64,000 bases of DNA. Source: Roseomonas sp. Its GTDB lineage: Bacteria > Pseudomonadota > Alphaproteobacteria > Acetobacterales > Acetobacteraceae. Below the pieces are notes generated by a model, which did no database searches, was not told the origin of the DNA, and was given only the letters and a program-made list of their open reading frames with translations. A program made the translations under genes and the position numbers. The stretch spans positions 248,001 to 312,000 of the forward strand of contig JAPSLO010000005.1 in the NCBI GenBank assembly GCA_031180725.1. The letters are read 5' to 3'. This document shows positions 8,549 through 16,993 of this stretch, one piece after another. Each line of letters opens with the position of its first letter. Within the stretch, counting starts at the first letter, position 1.

Positions 8549-10120
8549 TCAGTTCCCCACACGCACGAAGCGCAGCGGGAACCAGTTATCGGCAAGCTGC
8601 TGCAGTTGGATGTTGTTGCGGGCCGCCCAGACCACCGTCTGCTGGTGCAGGGGGATGTGGCCGACCTGCTCGGTATGGATGCGGTTGGCTTCCTCGATCA
8701 TCGCCTGGCGCTTCGCGGCGTCGGTTTCGACCGCCATCTGCTGCACCAGTTCGTCGAAGCGGGCATTGCTCCAGCCGCCCACATTGAACATGCCGCGGTC
8801 GCCCTGGCGCGTGGCCATCAGGTTGAAGAAGGCGTTGTGCGCGTCGTAGGTGTTGGGCGACCAGCCCAGCATGTAGAAGCTGGTATTGTACCGCGGGCCC
8901 AGGATCTCGGCGAAGTAGCGGGCGCGCGGCTGCGCTACCAGGTTCACCCGGATGCCGATGCGCGCCAGCATGGAGACGACGGCGGTGCAGATCGCCTCGT
9001 CATTCACGTAGCGGTCGTTCGGGCAGTCCATCGTGACGCCGAAGCCGTTGGGGTAGCCGGCCTCCGCCAGCAGGCGGCGGGAGAGGTCGGGATTGTATTC
9101 GGGCACACGGTCGCCGGCTTCGGTATGGCCGTTGATGCCGGGGCCGAACATCAGCCCGGTCGGCCGCGCCTGGCCGCGCATCACGGTGCGCACGATGGCG
9201 TTGCGGTCGATGGCGTGGTTCACCGCGCGGCGCACGCGGATGTCCTGGAAGGGGTTGCGGCCGCGCACATCGGATTTCAGCAGTTCGGGCCGTAGCTGGT
9301 CGAAGCCCAGATAGATCGTCCGCGATTCCGCCTGCTGATGGATGGTGATGTTCGGCGTGCGGCGCAGCCGCTCGGTATCCTGCGGCGGCACGGTGTAGAG
9401 CATGTCCACCTCGCCGCTGATCAGCGCAGCGACGCGGGTCGCGTCATTGGCGATGACGTTGAATTCCACCCGCGTCAGATTGTGTTCCGGCTTGTCCCAC
9501 CAGTTGGGGTTTGGTGCCAGCACGGTGCGGCGGTCGGGTTCCCGGCTGACCAGCATGAAGGGCCCGGTGCCCATGGCGTTGCGGGTGGCGAAGTTCTCCT
9601 CCCGCGTCGTCAGGTCGGCGGTGCGGGCAGCGTTGTTCGCTTCCGCCCAGCGGCGCGACATCATGCCGATGCCGGCGATCTCCTCCAGGAAGATCGGGTT
9701 CGGTACATGCGTCTCGATATCCACGGTCAGGTCGTCCACCTTCCGCACTTCCTTTATGGAAGCGAGGCTGCCGGCGACGTTGCTGCCCGGGCCGCGCGCA
9801 CGGAGGATGGAGAAGACCACGTCATCCGCTGTGAAGGGCGTGCCATCGGTGAAGCGCACATTGGGGCGCAGGTTGAACCGCCAGACGGTGGGTGCGGTCT
9901 GCTGCCAGCCGGCGGCGAGCGCGGGTTCCACCTTCAGCTCGCGGTTCCGGCGGATCAGTGGCTCGTAGATATTGGCCATGAAGCTCAGCAGGAAGGTCTC
10001 CTGCCGGGCGTAGGGGTCCATGGAGTTGACGTCGCCGTCATTGGCCCAGCGGAAGTTGTTGGCCTGCGCGCTGAGCGCGGTGCTCGCCAGAAGTGCGGCG
10101 GCCAAGATGGTGCGACGCAT
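8549..10120 (-). CDS. ABC transporter periplasmic binding protein, family 5 (peptide/nickel type)
   Basis: A 523-residue solute-binding protein of the DppA/OppA/NikA cluster. A signal peptide covers residues 1-20 (ALSAQA cleavage region). The mature protein has the family 5 features: WANDGDVNSMDPY at the start, YEPLIRRNRELKVEPALAAGW near residue 52, and RFTDGTPFTADDVVFSI near 87. It captures oligopeptides, opines or similar compounds in the periplasm. A GGGGGGAG site precedes the ATG at 10120. No permease or ATPase genes lie next to it. It is downstream of the atp operon on the same strand, but the terminator at 10175-10208 separates them. Confidence 0.92.
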   Translation of the reverse strand: MRRTILAAALLASTALSAQANNFRWANDGDVNSMDPYARQETFLLSFMANIYEPLIRRNRELKVEPALAAGWQQTAPTVWRFNLRPNVRFTDGTPFTADDVVFSILRARGPGSNVAGSLASIKEVRKVDDLTVDIETHVPNPIFLEEIAGIGMMSRRWAEANNAARTADLTTREENFATRNAMGTGPFMLVSREPDRRTVLAPNPNWWDKPEHNLTRVEFNVIANDATRVAALISGEVDMLYTVPPQDTERLRRTPNITIHQQAESRTIYLGFDQLRPELLKSDVRGRNPFQDIRVRRAVNHAIDRNAIVRTVMRGQARPTGLMFGPGINGHTEAGDRVPEYNPDLSRRLLAEAGYPNGFGVTMDCPNDRYVNDEAICTAVVSMLARIGIRVNLVAQPRARYFAEILGPRYNTSFYMLGWSPNTYDAHNAFFNLMATRQGDRGMFNVGGWSNARFDELVQQMAVETDAAKRQAMIEEANRIHTEQVGHIPLHQQTVVWAARNNIQLQQLADNWFPLRFVRVGN

Positions 10121-10174
10121 CGGTGGTGATCTCCCCCCAGGGCTTCCCTGGGTGGGGAGGATGATCCGGCTGCC

Positions 10175-10208
10175 ACAAAAAGAAAACGGGGACCACGAGG
10201 GTCCCCGT
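10175..10208 (-). terminator. Rho-independent terminator of the atp operon
   Basis: Read on the minus strand, a perfect 9-bp stem (ACGGGGACC with GGTCCCCGT, 5-base loop) at 10186-10208 is followed by a T-rich run (TTTTCTTTTT) at 10176-10185. It lies about 85 bases past the atpF stop, in the right orientation to end that operon and insulate the binding-protein gene downstream. Confidence 0.85.
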
Positions 10209-10293
10209 CAGAAGGTGCGCCCGTTTCCGGGCGAGGCTCGACCCTTGTGAAGGGCCGATCCGGAAGGCGCCGCGCCGGGGCGCGGCGCCGATC

Positions 10294-10809
10294 TTACGCG
10301 GCGCGCAAGGCCCGCGGCAGGTCGGCCACCGCGCGATCGATCAGCGCGGCATCGGCCTGGGCGTCCACGTTGCCGGCCAGCACCTCGCGCGCGGCAGTGA
10401 CCGCGATTTCCGCGGCGGCGTTGCGCACGTCGGCAATGGCGCCGGCCTCGGCGGCGGCGATGCGGTCGAGCGCCATGCGCTCACGGCGGCGCGCGCTGGC
10501 CTCGGCCTCGGCAGCCGCGGCCTGGGCCACGCGCTCCGCCTCGGCACGGGCGCGGGCCAGCAGTTCCTCGGCTTCCTTCATGGCCGCGGCGCGTTCGGCC
10601 TCGGCCTGCTTGCGCATGGCCTCCGCCTCGGCGCGCAGGCGCTGGGCCTCATCCAGTTCCGCCCGGATGCGCGCGGCGCGGGCATCCAGCACCGCGGTCA
10701 GCGCAGCCCACGCCTTCCGGCCGAAGAAGACCAGGAAGGCGATGAAGGAGACGGCGACCCAGAACTTCGGGTCCAGCCAGAAATGCGCGTATTCGTGGTG
10801 ACCGCCCAT
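10294..10809 (-). CDS. atpF: ATP synthase F0 subunit b
   Basis: A 171-residue stator subunit: one N-terminal membrane helix (about residues 11-30, FWVAVSFIAFLVFFGRKAW) followed by a long, charged, Ala/Glu/Arg-rich coiled coil that reaches up to the delta/alpha subunits of F1. It is the last gene of the F0 operon, 12 bases after the b' gene, and is followed by the terminator. Carrying two different b-type genes is characteristic of photosynthetic bacteria and alphaproteobacteria. The F1 genes (atpHAGDC) are not here and are normally at a separate locus in this group. Confidence 0.95.
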   Translation of the reverse strand: MGGHHEYAHFWLDPKFWVAVSFIAFLVFFGRKAWAALTAVLDARAARIRAELDEAQRLRAEAEAMRKQAEAERAAAMKEAEELLARARAEAERVAQAAAAEAEASARRRERMALDRIAAAEAGAIADVRNAAAEIAVTAAREVLAGNVDAQADAALIDRAVADLPRALRAA

Positions 10810-10821
10810 TCCTGCCTCTCC

Positions 10822-11373
10822 TCAGACCAGTCGCGCCGCACTGGCGGCGGCCACCGTGCGCGCGCGGACCGCCTCATCCGCCCCACGGGCGCCGAGCACC
10901 TTGTCCACCGCCCGTTCCACCGCCGCGCGGTCGCTACGGCCGGTCAGCTTCACCACCAGGCTATCAGCCGTTTCCGCCGCGACCTGGCGCAGCGCGCCCA
11001 TGGCAGCATCGCGGGCGGCGGCGATGCGCGCCTCCGCATCCTCGATCTGCTTCGCCAGCCGGGCATTCAGCTCGTCGGTGCGGGCCTGTGCTTCGGACTG
11101 CGCCTGCTGGAGCGCATTGGCGATGGCGGCCTGCGCCTCGGCGCGCGCCCTGGCGGTCGCCTCGCGGTGCGCGGTCATGGCGGCGTCGGCTTCCGTCTTG
11201 GCGGCCCTCGCCGCCTCGAGATCGGCGGTGATGCGGGTCCGCCGCTCCTCCAGCACGCTTTCGACGCGCGGCAGGGCGTGGGCGGACAGCACAAAGTAAA
11301 GGAACCCGAAGATGATAAGCAGCCAGATGATCTGGGCGATCATCAGCGGGTTGCCGAAGTCGAGCTGCGGCAT
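10822..11373 (-). CDS. atpF': ATP synthase F0 subunit b'
   Basis: A 183-residue second b-type stator subunit that forms a heterodimer with subunit b. It has an N-terminal membrane helix (MPQLDFGNPLMIAQIIWLLI, residues 1-20 and beyond) with the short PQLDF start typical of b', then a coiled coil. The ATG at 11373 is chosen because homologous b' proteins start at this PQLDF; the open frame extends 20 codons further without conservation. It lies between atpE and atpF in the minus-strand F0 operon. Confidence 0.94.
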   Translation of the reverse strand: MPQLDFGNPLMIAQIIWLLIIFGFLYFVLSAHALPRVESVLEERRTRITADLEAARAAKTEADAAMTAHREATARARAEAQAAIANALQQAQSEAQARTDELNARLAKQIEDAEARIAAARDAAMGALRQVAAETADSLVVKLTGRSDRAAVERAVDKVLGARGADEAVRARTVAAASAARLV

Positions 11374-11465
11374 GGTGATCCGTGTCCCTGTCGCCTCTAG
11401 GCCCGGGCGCGCCACGTTGCCGCGGCGCGCCAATCATCCCGCCGGCCGGGCCGGCGGAACGGGGA

Positions 11466-11690
11466 TCAGGCGAAGAGGATGAGGAAGGCGATCAGCAGCG
11501 CGAAGAGGGCGACCGCTTCCGTCAGCGCGAAGCCCAGGATGCCGATCGGGAAGACGGCGTCGCGGGAGGCCGGGTTGCGGGCCACGCTGTTGATCAGCGA
11601 GGAAAAGATGTTGCCGATGCCGAGACCCACGCCGAACAGCGCGATCACGGCGATACCGGCCCCGAGAGCCTTCGCAGCAGCGACTTCCAT
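11466..11690 (-). CDS. atpE: ATP synthase F0 subunit c
   Basis: A 74-residue proteolipid, two transmembrane helices joined by the polar loop (ARNPASRD) that contacts F1. The ion-carrying carboxylate is Glu58 in [14 protein letters not shown]. Multiple copies form the rotating c-ring. There is no obvious Na+-binding signature (no Gln in helix 1 at the usual place), so proton coupling is expected. It sits between atpB and atpF' in the usual order. Confidence 0.97.
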   Translation of the reverse strand: MEVAAAKALGAGIAVIALFGVGLGIGNIFSSLINSVARNPASRDAVFPIGILGFALTEAVALFALLIAFLILFA

Positions 11691-11764
11691 AGTCTTAATC
11701 CTTCCGTCCTAGGTGGAGGTTCTGTCCGAACGCGGTTGCGGCCGCACCCCGGTCACATGGCGGG

Positions 11765-12520
11765 TCAGTGCAGGTGCACCGCGTCGTGCAGGTAGATGCT
11801 GGTCAGGATCGCGAACACATAGGCCTGCAGGAAGGCCACCAGGAGTTCGAACCCGACCAGGGCGATGTTGACCGCCAGCGGCAGCGCAGCCACGAAGGGG
11901 CCGATCGCGCCCAGGCCGCCCAGCAGGACCACGAAGGTGGCGAAGACCTTCAGCATCACGTGGCCGGCGACCATGTTGGCGAAAAGACGGATCGAGAGGC
12001 TGATCGGACGCGAGAGGTACGACACGATCTCGACCGGGATGATGATGGGCGCCAGCCAGATCGGCGCGCCCTCGGGGAAGAAGTAGCCGAAGAACTTCTT
12101 CCCGTGCAGCACCAGCGCCACCACCGTGATCAGCACGAAGACGATCGCCGCCAGGGTGAAGGTGACGGCGATGTGGCTGGTGTAGGTGAAGGCGTAGGGC
12201 AGCATGCCCAGCATGTTGCCGAACAGCACGAACATGAAGAGCGTGAAGACGAAGGGGAAGAAGCGCTTGCCTTCCTCACCCACCTGTCCGACCACCAGGT
12301 TCTGGACGAACTCATAGGCGCTTTCGGTCAGCGCCTGCAGCCGGCCCGGCACCACGGCGCGCTTCGACATGCCGTACATGACCAGCGCGGTAATCAGCAC
12401 CGCGGCCAGCAGCATATGCGCGGCCGACTGGGTGAAGCCCACCGAGGCGCCGACCTTGCCCAGCACGGGCGTCAGCTCGAACTGGCTGAGCGCGTCGATC
12501 GTCTGTCCTTCGGCCGCCAA
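11765..12520 (-). CDS. atpB: ATP synthase F0 subunit a
   Basis: A 251-residue polytopic membrane subunit that forms the proton half-channels. It contains the essential Arg in SLSIRLFANMVAGH and the conserved helix ending FLQAYVFAILTSIYLHDA. I place the start at TTG 12520: it is preceded by GGGAGAGCGG and gives the normal N-terminus (AAEGQTIDALSQFEL). The open frame continues upstream to 12676 but that part overlaps atpI and is not conserved. A TTG start may reduce translation relative to atpE. Confidence 0.93.
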   Translation of the reverse strand: MAAEGQTIDALSQFELTPVLGKVGASVGFTQSAAHMLLAAVLITALVMYGMSKRAVVPGRLQALTESAYEFVQNLVVGQVGEEGKRFFPFVFTLFMFVLFGNMLGMLPYAFTYTSHIAVTFTLAAIVFVLITVVALVLHGKKFFGYFFPEGAPIWLAPIIIPVEIVSYLSRPISLSIRLFANMVAGHVMLKVFATFVVLLGGLGAIGPFVAALPLAVNIALVGFELLVAFLQAYVFAILTSIYLHDAVHLH

Positions 12521-12585
12521 CTTCCGCTCTCCCGCTCCCCGCGCGCTGGCGCGGCAATCCCCAAGCGGGCAGCGGCCCGCCTGGC

Positions 12586-12879
12586 CTATTTCAGCAGCCT
12601 GCGGGGCTTGAACAGCCGATAGACGTTCAGCACCCCGGCCACCCCGCCGAAGACGAAGAACAGGAAGAAGAGCCACGGCCAGGTGCCCAGCAGCCGGTCC
12701 AGCAACCAGCCCAGCAGGACCCCCGCGATCAGCGCCGAGACGACCTCGACCCCGGCCCGGAAGCCGACACCCCAGGTTCCACCCTGCGGCAACTGCCCCT
12801 GGGAAGCCGGCTTGGGGTCCACCCCATGCCGTTCCCGGGCCTGCCGCAAGCGCTCCTCGAAGGCGTCATTCTCCGGCAC
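12586..12879 (-). CDS. atpI: ATP synthase assembly protein AtpI
   Basis: A 97-residue protein with an acidic, polar N-terminus and two transmembrane helices (about residues 37-56 and 62-83; GVLLGWLLDRLLGTWPWLFF). AtpI helps assemble the c-ring and is the usual first gene of F0 operons. The likely start is GTG at 12879, which has GGGGAGAG upstream; a longer frame to 12942 would run through the -10 region of the probable promoter. 65 bases separate it from atpB. Confidence 0.88.
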   Translation of the reverse strand: MPENDAFEERLRQARERHGVDPKPASQGQLPQGGTWGVGFRAGVEVVSALIAGVLLGWLLDRLLGTWPWLFFLFFVFGGVAGVLNVYRLFKPRRLLK

Positions 12880-12920
12880 GCGCGCTCTCCCCTGCGGTTC
12901 TCCGCCCGGAAGGCGGCCCG

Positions 12921-12949
12921 CTCCTACGGCGCGGGTGAACAAGTGTCAA
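12921..12949 (-). promoter_or_regulatory. Probable housekeeping promoter of the atp operon
   Basis: On the minus strand a perfect -35 box TTGACA (12949-12944) is followed after 17 bases by TAGGAG (12926-12921), a partial match to TATAAT. It lies 42 bases upstream of the atpI GTG. No other good promoter is visible in the 100 bases before the operon. Confidence 0.5.
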
Positions 12950-12979
12950 GGTGAGGTCTGCCGCGATGCAGCGTGGACC

Positions 12980-14848
12980 TCAGTCACCAATGAATCCGCC
13001 CGACTGCCGCTGCCACAGTTTCGCATAGACGCCACCATGCGCCAGCAGTTCCGCATGCGTGCCGGCTTCCGCCACCCTGCCGTGCTCCAGCACCACCAGC
13101 CGGTCCATCCGGGCCAGGGTGGACAGGCGGTGCGCCACGGCGATCACCGTCTTGCCGGCCATCAGCCGGTCCAGGCTTTCCTGGATGGCGGCTTCCACTT
13201 CCGAATCCAGGGCGCTCGTCGCCTCATCCAGCACCAGGATGGGGGCGTCCTTCAGCAGCACCCGGGCGATGGCGACGCGCTGGCGCTGGCCGCCGGAGAG
13301 CTTCACTCCCCGCTCCCCCACATGGGCGTCATAGCCGGTGCGGCCCCGCCAGTCCGCCAGGTCCATGATGAAGTCGTGCGCCTCCGCCCGGCGGGCGGCT
13401 TCCTCCACCATCTCCCGCGTGGCGTCGGGCCGGCCATAGCGGATGTTGTCCAGGATGGAACGGTGCAGCAGGGCGGTGTCCTGGGTTACGACGCCGACCG
13501 CCGCGCGCAGGGATTCGGCCGTGACGCCGGCAATGTCCTGGCCATCCACCAGGATGCGCCCCTGTTCGGGGGCGAAGAAGCGCAGCAGCAGGTTGATGGC
13601 GGTGGTCTTGCCGGCACCCGAATGGCCGACCAGTCCCACCCTCTCCCCCGGCGCGATGGAGAGGTCGAAATCCTGCAGCACGCCGAGGTCCCGCCCATAG
13701 CCGAAGCGCACGCGCTGGAAGCGGATGGCGCCCCGGGTGACGTGGAGGGGCCTGGCACCTTCCGGATCGGGTGCGGTGGGCGGTACGGCGATGCTGCCCA
13801 TCGCCTCCTGCACCACGCCGATATTCTCGAAGATGCCGGCGACGTTGAAGGCGACCCAGCCGGAGATGTTGGCGATCTGCCAGGCCATGGGCAGCGCCGC
13901 CGCCACCATGCCGAGCGGGATCTCGCCCTGCGACCACAGCCAGATCGCCAGCCCCGCGGTGGACACCAGCAGCGTTGCGTTTAGCGAGGAGAGCAGCAGC
14001 GCATTCAGCGTGACCAGCCGCGTCTGCTGCGCGAAGTTGGTGTTCAGCGTCTCCAGCGCTTCCCGCACATGGGCGTCCTCCTGCTCCGCCCGGGCGAAGA
14101 GCTTCACCGTCATGATGTTGGTGTAGCTGTCCACCACCCGCCCGGTGAGCGCGCTGCGCGCCTCGCTGGCCTTGCGAGCGCGGTTGCGCATGCGCGGCAC
14201 GATGAGCCGCAGCAACGTGGCATAGAGCCCGAACCACAGCAGGATCGGCAGCGCCAGCCGCGTATCCGTGCCCGCCAGCATCAGCACTGCGCCGGTGCCA
14301 TAGACCAGGATGTACCAGACGGCGTTCACCGACTGCACCACGCTCTCGCGCAGCGCCGGGCCGGCCTGCATCACCCGGTTGGCGATGCGGCCGGCGAAAT
14401 CCTCCTGGAAGAAGGGCAGGCCCTGGCGCACCACATGCCAGTGGCTCTGCCAACGGATCAGGCTGGTGACACCGGGGATGATGCCCTGCTGCGTCACCAG
14501 GTTCTGCATCAATATGGCCAGCGGCCGGCAGACCAGCAGCACCGCCGCCATGCCGGCCAGCGTCCACCCAGCCTCGGCCCAAAGTCGCTCCGGCCCATGC
14601 GCTTCCAGGATGCCGATGATGCGGCCGATGAACACCGGGATCAGCAGATCCAGCAGCGCCACCACCAGGCCAGCGGCGAAAAGCGCGCCGAACAGCGCCC
14701 GCGCCTGGCGGGCGAAATGCCAGTAGAAGCCCGCCAGCGACCGCGGCGGCGGGTCTTCCGGCACCGGCACCCCCAGGAACCGCGCCGCGGCGGTGCCCGG
14801 CGGTGCCACGGGATCCATGGCGCGCTCGAAGACTCGGAAGGGGAGCAT
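12980..14848 (-). CDS. ABC exporter, fused membrane and ATP-binding domains
   Basis: About 622 residues: an ABC transporter type-1 membrane domain of six helices (about residues 40-330) followed by a nucleotide-binding domain (about 365-610) with Walker A (GHSGAGKTT), signature motif (LSGGQRQRVAIAR), Walker B (ILVLDEATSALDSE) and the H-loop (AHRLSTL). It acts as a homodimer, or with a partner half-transporter, exporting lipid, drug or peptide. The ATG at 14848 gives an N-terminus (MLPFRVFERAMDP) that looks like related exporters; a GTG at 14875 and an ATG at 14818 are alternatives. It is transcribed separately from atpI and divergent from moaB. Substrate unknown. Confidence 0.88.
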   Translation of the reverse strand: MLPFRVFERAMDPVAPPGTAAARFLGVPVPEDPPPRSLAGFYWHFARQARALFGALFAAGLVVALLDLLIPVFIGRIIGILEAHGPERLWAEAGWTLAGMAAVLLVCRPLAILMQNLVTQQGIIPGVTSLIRWQSHWHVVRQGLPFFQEDFAGRIANRVMQAGPALRESVVQSVNAVWYILVYGTGAVLMLAGTDTRLALPILLWFGLYATLLRLIVPRMRNRARKASEARSALTGRVVDSYTNIMTVKLFARAEQEDAHVREALETLNTNFAQQTRLVTLNALLLSSLNATLLVSTAGLAIWLWSQGEIPLGMVAAALPMAWQIANISGWVAFNVAGIFENIGVVQEAMGSIAVPPTAPDPEGARPLHVTRGAIRFQRVRFGYGRDLGVLQDFDLSIAPGERVGLVGHSGAGKTTAINLLLRFFAPEQGRILVDGQDIAGVTAESLRAAVGVVTQDTALLHRSILDNIRYGRPDATREMVEEAARRAEAHDFIMDLADWRGRTGYDAHVGERGVKLSGGQRQRVAIARVLLKDAPILVLDEATSALDSEVEAAIQESLDRLMAGKTVIAVAHRLSTLARMDRLVVLEHGRVAEAGTHAELLAHGGVYAKLWQRQSGGFIGD

Positions 14849-14971
14849 TCCCGCCACAACGCGCCCGGCTGCCACAGGTCGTCAACCGCCCGGGCGTGAC
14901 AGTCCCCCCACGGCACGGAGTGGCCGCAGCCACGCGGCGCGCCTATCTTCCACGGCGAAGGAGGGCCCGAC

Positions 14972-15511
14972 ATGCCCATCGACGAAAGCCGCACCTTCCT
15001 GCCAGTGAACATCGCCGTGCTCACCATCTCCGACACGCGCGACCTGGCCTCGGACCGGTCCGGCGACACCCTGGCGCAACGTATCACCGCCGCAGGCCAC
15101 AAGCTGGTCGCCCGGGAGATCTGCAAGGACGAGGCCACCACCATCGAAGCCATCCTGCGCCGCTGGATCGCCGACCCGCAGGTGGATTGCGTGATCACCA
15201 CCGGCGGCACCGGCATCACCGGCCGCGACGTGACCCCAGAAGCTTTCGCCCGCGTGCTGGAGAAGGAAATCACCGGCTTCGGCGAACTCTTCCGGATGCT
15301 GAGCTACCAGAAGATCGGCACCTCCACGATCCAGTCCCGCGCCATCGGCGGGGTGGCGGGCGGCACCTACCTCTTCGCCCTGCCTGGCTCGACCGGCGCC
15401 TGCAAGGACGCCTGGGACGACATCCTGCTGTTCCAACTCGACAGCCGCCATCGCCCCTGCAACCTGGTCGAACTGATGCCCCGCCTGCAGGAACACCTGC
15501 GGGCCGCCTGA
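14972..15511 (+). CDS. moaB: Molybdenum cofactor biosynthesis protein MoaB (MogA/MoaB family)
   Basis: A 179-residue cytoplasmic protein of the molybdopterin-binding fold, acting in molybdopterin adenylylation for Moco synthesis. Visible motifs are VLTISDTRD near residue 16, DCVITTGGTGITGRDVTPEA near 72, and the late FALPGSTGACKDAWD near 134-148. GAAGGAGGG lies just upstream of the ATG. No other moa/moe gene is adjacent. It converges on the radical SAM gene, with palindromic repeats filling the gap. Confidence 0.93.
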   Translation: MPIDESRTFLPVNIAVLTISDTRDLASDRSGDTLAQRITAAGHKLVAREICKDEATTIEAILRRWIADPQVDCVITTGGTGITGRDVTPEAFARVLEKEITGFGELFRMLSYQKIGTSTIQSRAIGGVAGGTYLFALPGSTGACKDAWDDILLFQLDSRHRPCNLVELMPRLQEHLRAA

Positions 15512-15555
15512 AGCCGCTGGTGGCCGTGTCCCTGGGCTTCCTGCGGCGCTGTCTT

Positions 15556-15614
15556 CCAGGGGGCTTTGCCCCCTGAACCCCCACCAGGAGGCAGTGGCCT
15601 CCTGGACCTCATGA
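15556..15614. repeat. GC-rich palindromic repeat, inverted copy of the 8.5-kb element
   Basis: The reverse complement of this segment matches 8471-8532 almost base for base (identical over the first 31 bases), including both hairpins CCAGGAGGC/GCCTCCTGG and CCAGGGGGC/GCCCCCTGG. It follows moaB and precedes the convergent radical SAM gene. It is not coding. Confidence 0.82.
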
Positions 15615-15693
15615 ATTGGGGCAGAGAGGGAGGAGGCAGGCGCTTCCGCCGGAACATGCGGGCCTTCGTGCCCCCTCCCTCTCCGCCCCAACT

Positions 15694-15752
15694 GATGGCG
15701 GGGTCCGGGGGCGGCCACCGCCCCGGCGGGGGCCCGGAGGCAGCGCCCCCGG
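15694..15752. repeat. Second type of GC-rich palindromic repeat
   Basis: A stretch beginning GATGGCGGGGTCCGGGGGCG that can fold as GGGGGCGG/CCGCCCC-type hairpins and ends CAGCGCCCCCGG. About 39 bases recur with few changes at 63060-63098, in the same orientation. Together with the repeat at 15556 it fills the 272-base gap between the convergent moaB and radical SAM genes. Confidence 0.75.
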
Positions 15753-15783
15753 AACTCTCGCCCTCAGAAACCCAAGGACACCG

Positions 15784-16893
15784 CTACAGCAGTTCAAGCT
15801 GCTGCGGGGTTTCCGCGGGCGGGCGGAACTGGGTGCAGTCGAGGTTGCGGCCCATGACGCTGCGGCCTTCCAGGCCGAAGCGGCGCAGGGCCAGTTTGAA
15901 GCGCTGGTTCAGCAGTTCGGCGTAGGGGCCAGTGCCGGTCTGCCGGGTGCCGAAGCGGCTGTCGTAGAACCGGCCGCCACGAGTTTCCCGCACCAGGGCC
16001 AGCACGCGCTGGGCGCGCTCCGGGTGGTGCTTGGCCAGCCAGGCCTCGAACATCTCCCGGATTTCCAGCGGCAGGCGCAGCAGAACGTAGCCGGCGCGGC
16101 TGGCGCCAGCGCGGGCCGAAGTTTCCAGGATGCGTTCCAGCTCCATGTCGTTCAGGCCGGGGATCAGGGGCGCCACCAGGACCGCGGTCGGGATGCCGGC
16201 ACTGGCCAGGACAGAGACCGTCTCAAGCCGCTTGAGCGGCGAGGCGGCGCGGGGTTCCATGGCGCGGGCCAGCTTGAGGTCCAGCGTGGTGACCGAGAGG
16301 CAGACATGGGCCAGGTTGCGCCCGGCCATCCGCTTCAGGATGTCGAGGTCCCGCAGGACGCCGGCGCTTTTGGTCACGATAGTGACCGGGTGGCCGAAGC
16401 GCTCCAGCACCTCCAGCACGCGGCGGGTGATGCCGAGCGTGCGCTCCACCGGCTGGTAGGGATCGGTGTTCGCGCCCAGCGCCACCGGCTTCGGCGTGTA
16501 GCCAGGGCGGGAGAGTTCCTTTTCCAGCAGTTCCGGCAGGTTCGGCTTGAACATCAGCCGGGTTTCGAAATCGAGCCCGGGCGACATGCCGACATAGGCG
16601 TGGGAGGGGCGGGCATAGCAGTAGACGCAGCCATGCTCGCAGCCACGATAAGGGTTCAGCGACCGGTCGAAGCCGATATCCGGGCTTTCGTTCCAGGCCA
16701 TGGCCGACTTGGCCTTCTCCCGGATAAGCTCGGTGGGCAGCGGCGGCAGGTTGCCGAATTCGGCAGCCAGCGTGCCCCAGCCATCGTCCCACAGCTCGGT
16801 GCGCGTCGTCTCGTAGCGGACGGGCGGGTTCACCACCGCGCCGCGGCCCCGGCGCGCCGGGGAGGGGAGGGTCGAGGCTCCACCATCGGGCAT
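15784..16893 (-). CDS. PA0069-family radical SAM protein (spore-photoproduct-lyase-like)
   Basis: A 369-residue radical SAM enzyme. The cluster cysteines are C85, C89 and C92 (CEHGCVYCYARPSHAY), a CX3CX2C motif binding the 4Fe-4S cluster that cleaves S-adenosylmethionine. ALGANTDPYQPVERTLGITR and the KSAGVLRDLDIL region are family hallmarks; relatives are annotated as Rv2578c/PA0069 or SplB-like. Function is unproven; DNA repair and metabolite chemistry have both been suggested for relatives. The ATG at 16893 with GAGGAACG upstream is preferred over a GTG at 16923. It is divergent from the glycosyltransferase at 16994. Confidence 0.88.
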   Translation of the reverse strand: MPDGGASTLPSPARRGRGAVVNPPVRYETTRTELWDDGWGTLAAEFGNLPPLPTELIREKAKSAMAWNESPDIGFDRSLNPYRGCEHGCVYCYARPSHAYVGMSPGLDFETRLMFKPNLPELLEKELSRPGYTPKPVALGANTDPYQPVERTLGITRRVLEVLERFGHPVTIVTKSAGVLRDLDILKRMAGRNLAHVCLSVTTLDLKLARAMEPRAASPLKRLETVSVLASAGIPTAVLVAPLIPGLNDMELERILETSARAGASRAGYVLLRLPLEIREMFEAWLAKHHPERAQRVLALVRETRGGRFYDSRFGTRQTGTGPYAELLNQRFKLALRRFGLEGRSVMGRNLDCTQFRPPAETPQQLELL

Positions 16894-16993
16894 CGTCGTT
16901 CCTCGTATTCCCGCTTTGTTCACGCCGGAGATTGCGGACCACCCCCGCCTCCGTCAAGAACAAAAAGCGAATTGAAAAGGTGAACGCGGCGCC

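Noticed and set aside
13329-14933. 534-codon minus-strand frame overlapping the ABC exporter
   Set aside because: It is an out-of-frame reading of the exporter; Walker and signature motifs are in the other frame.
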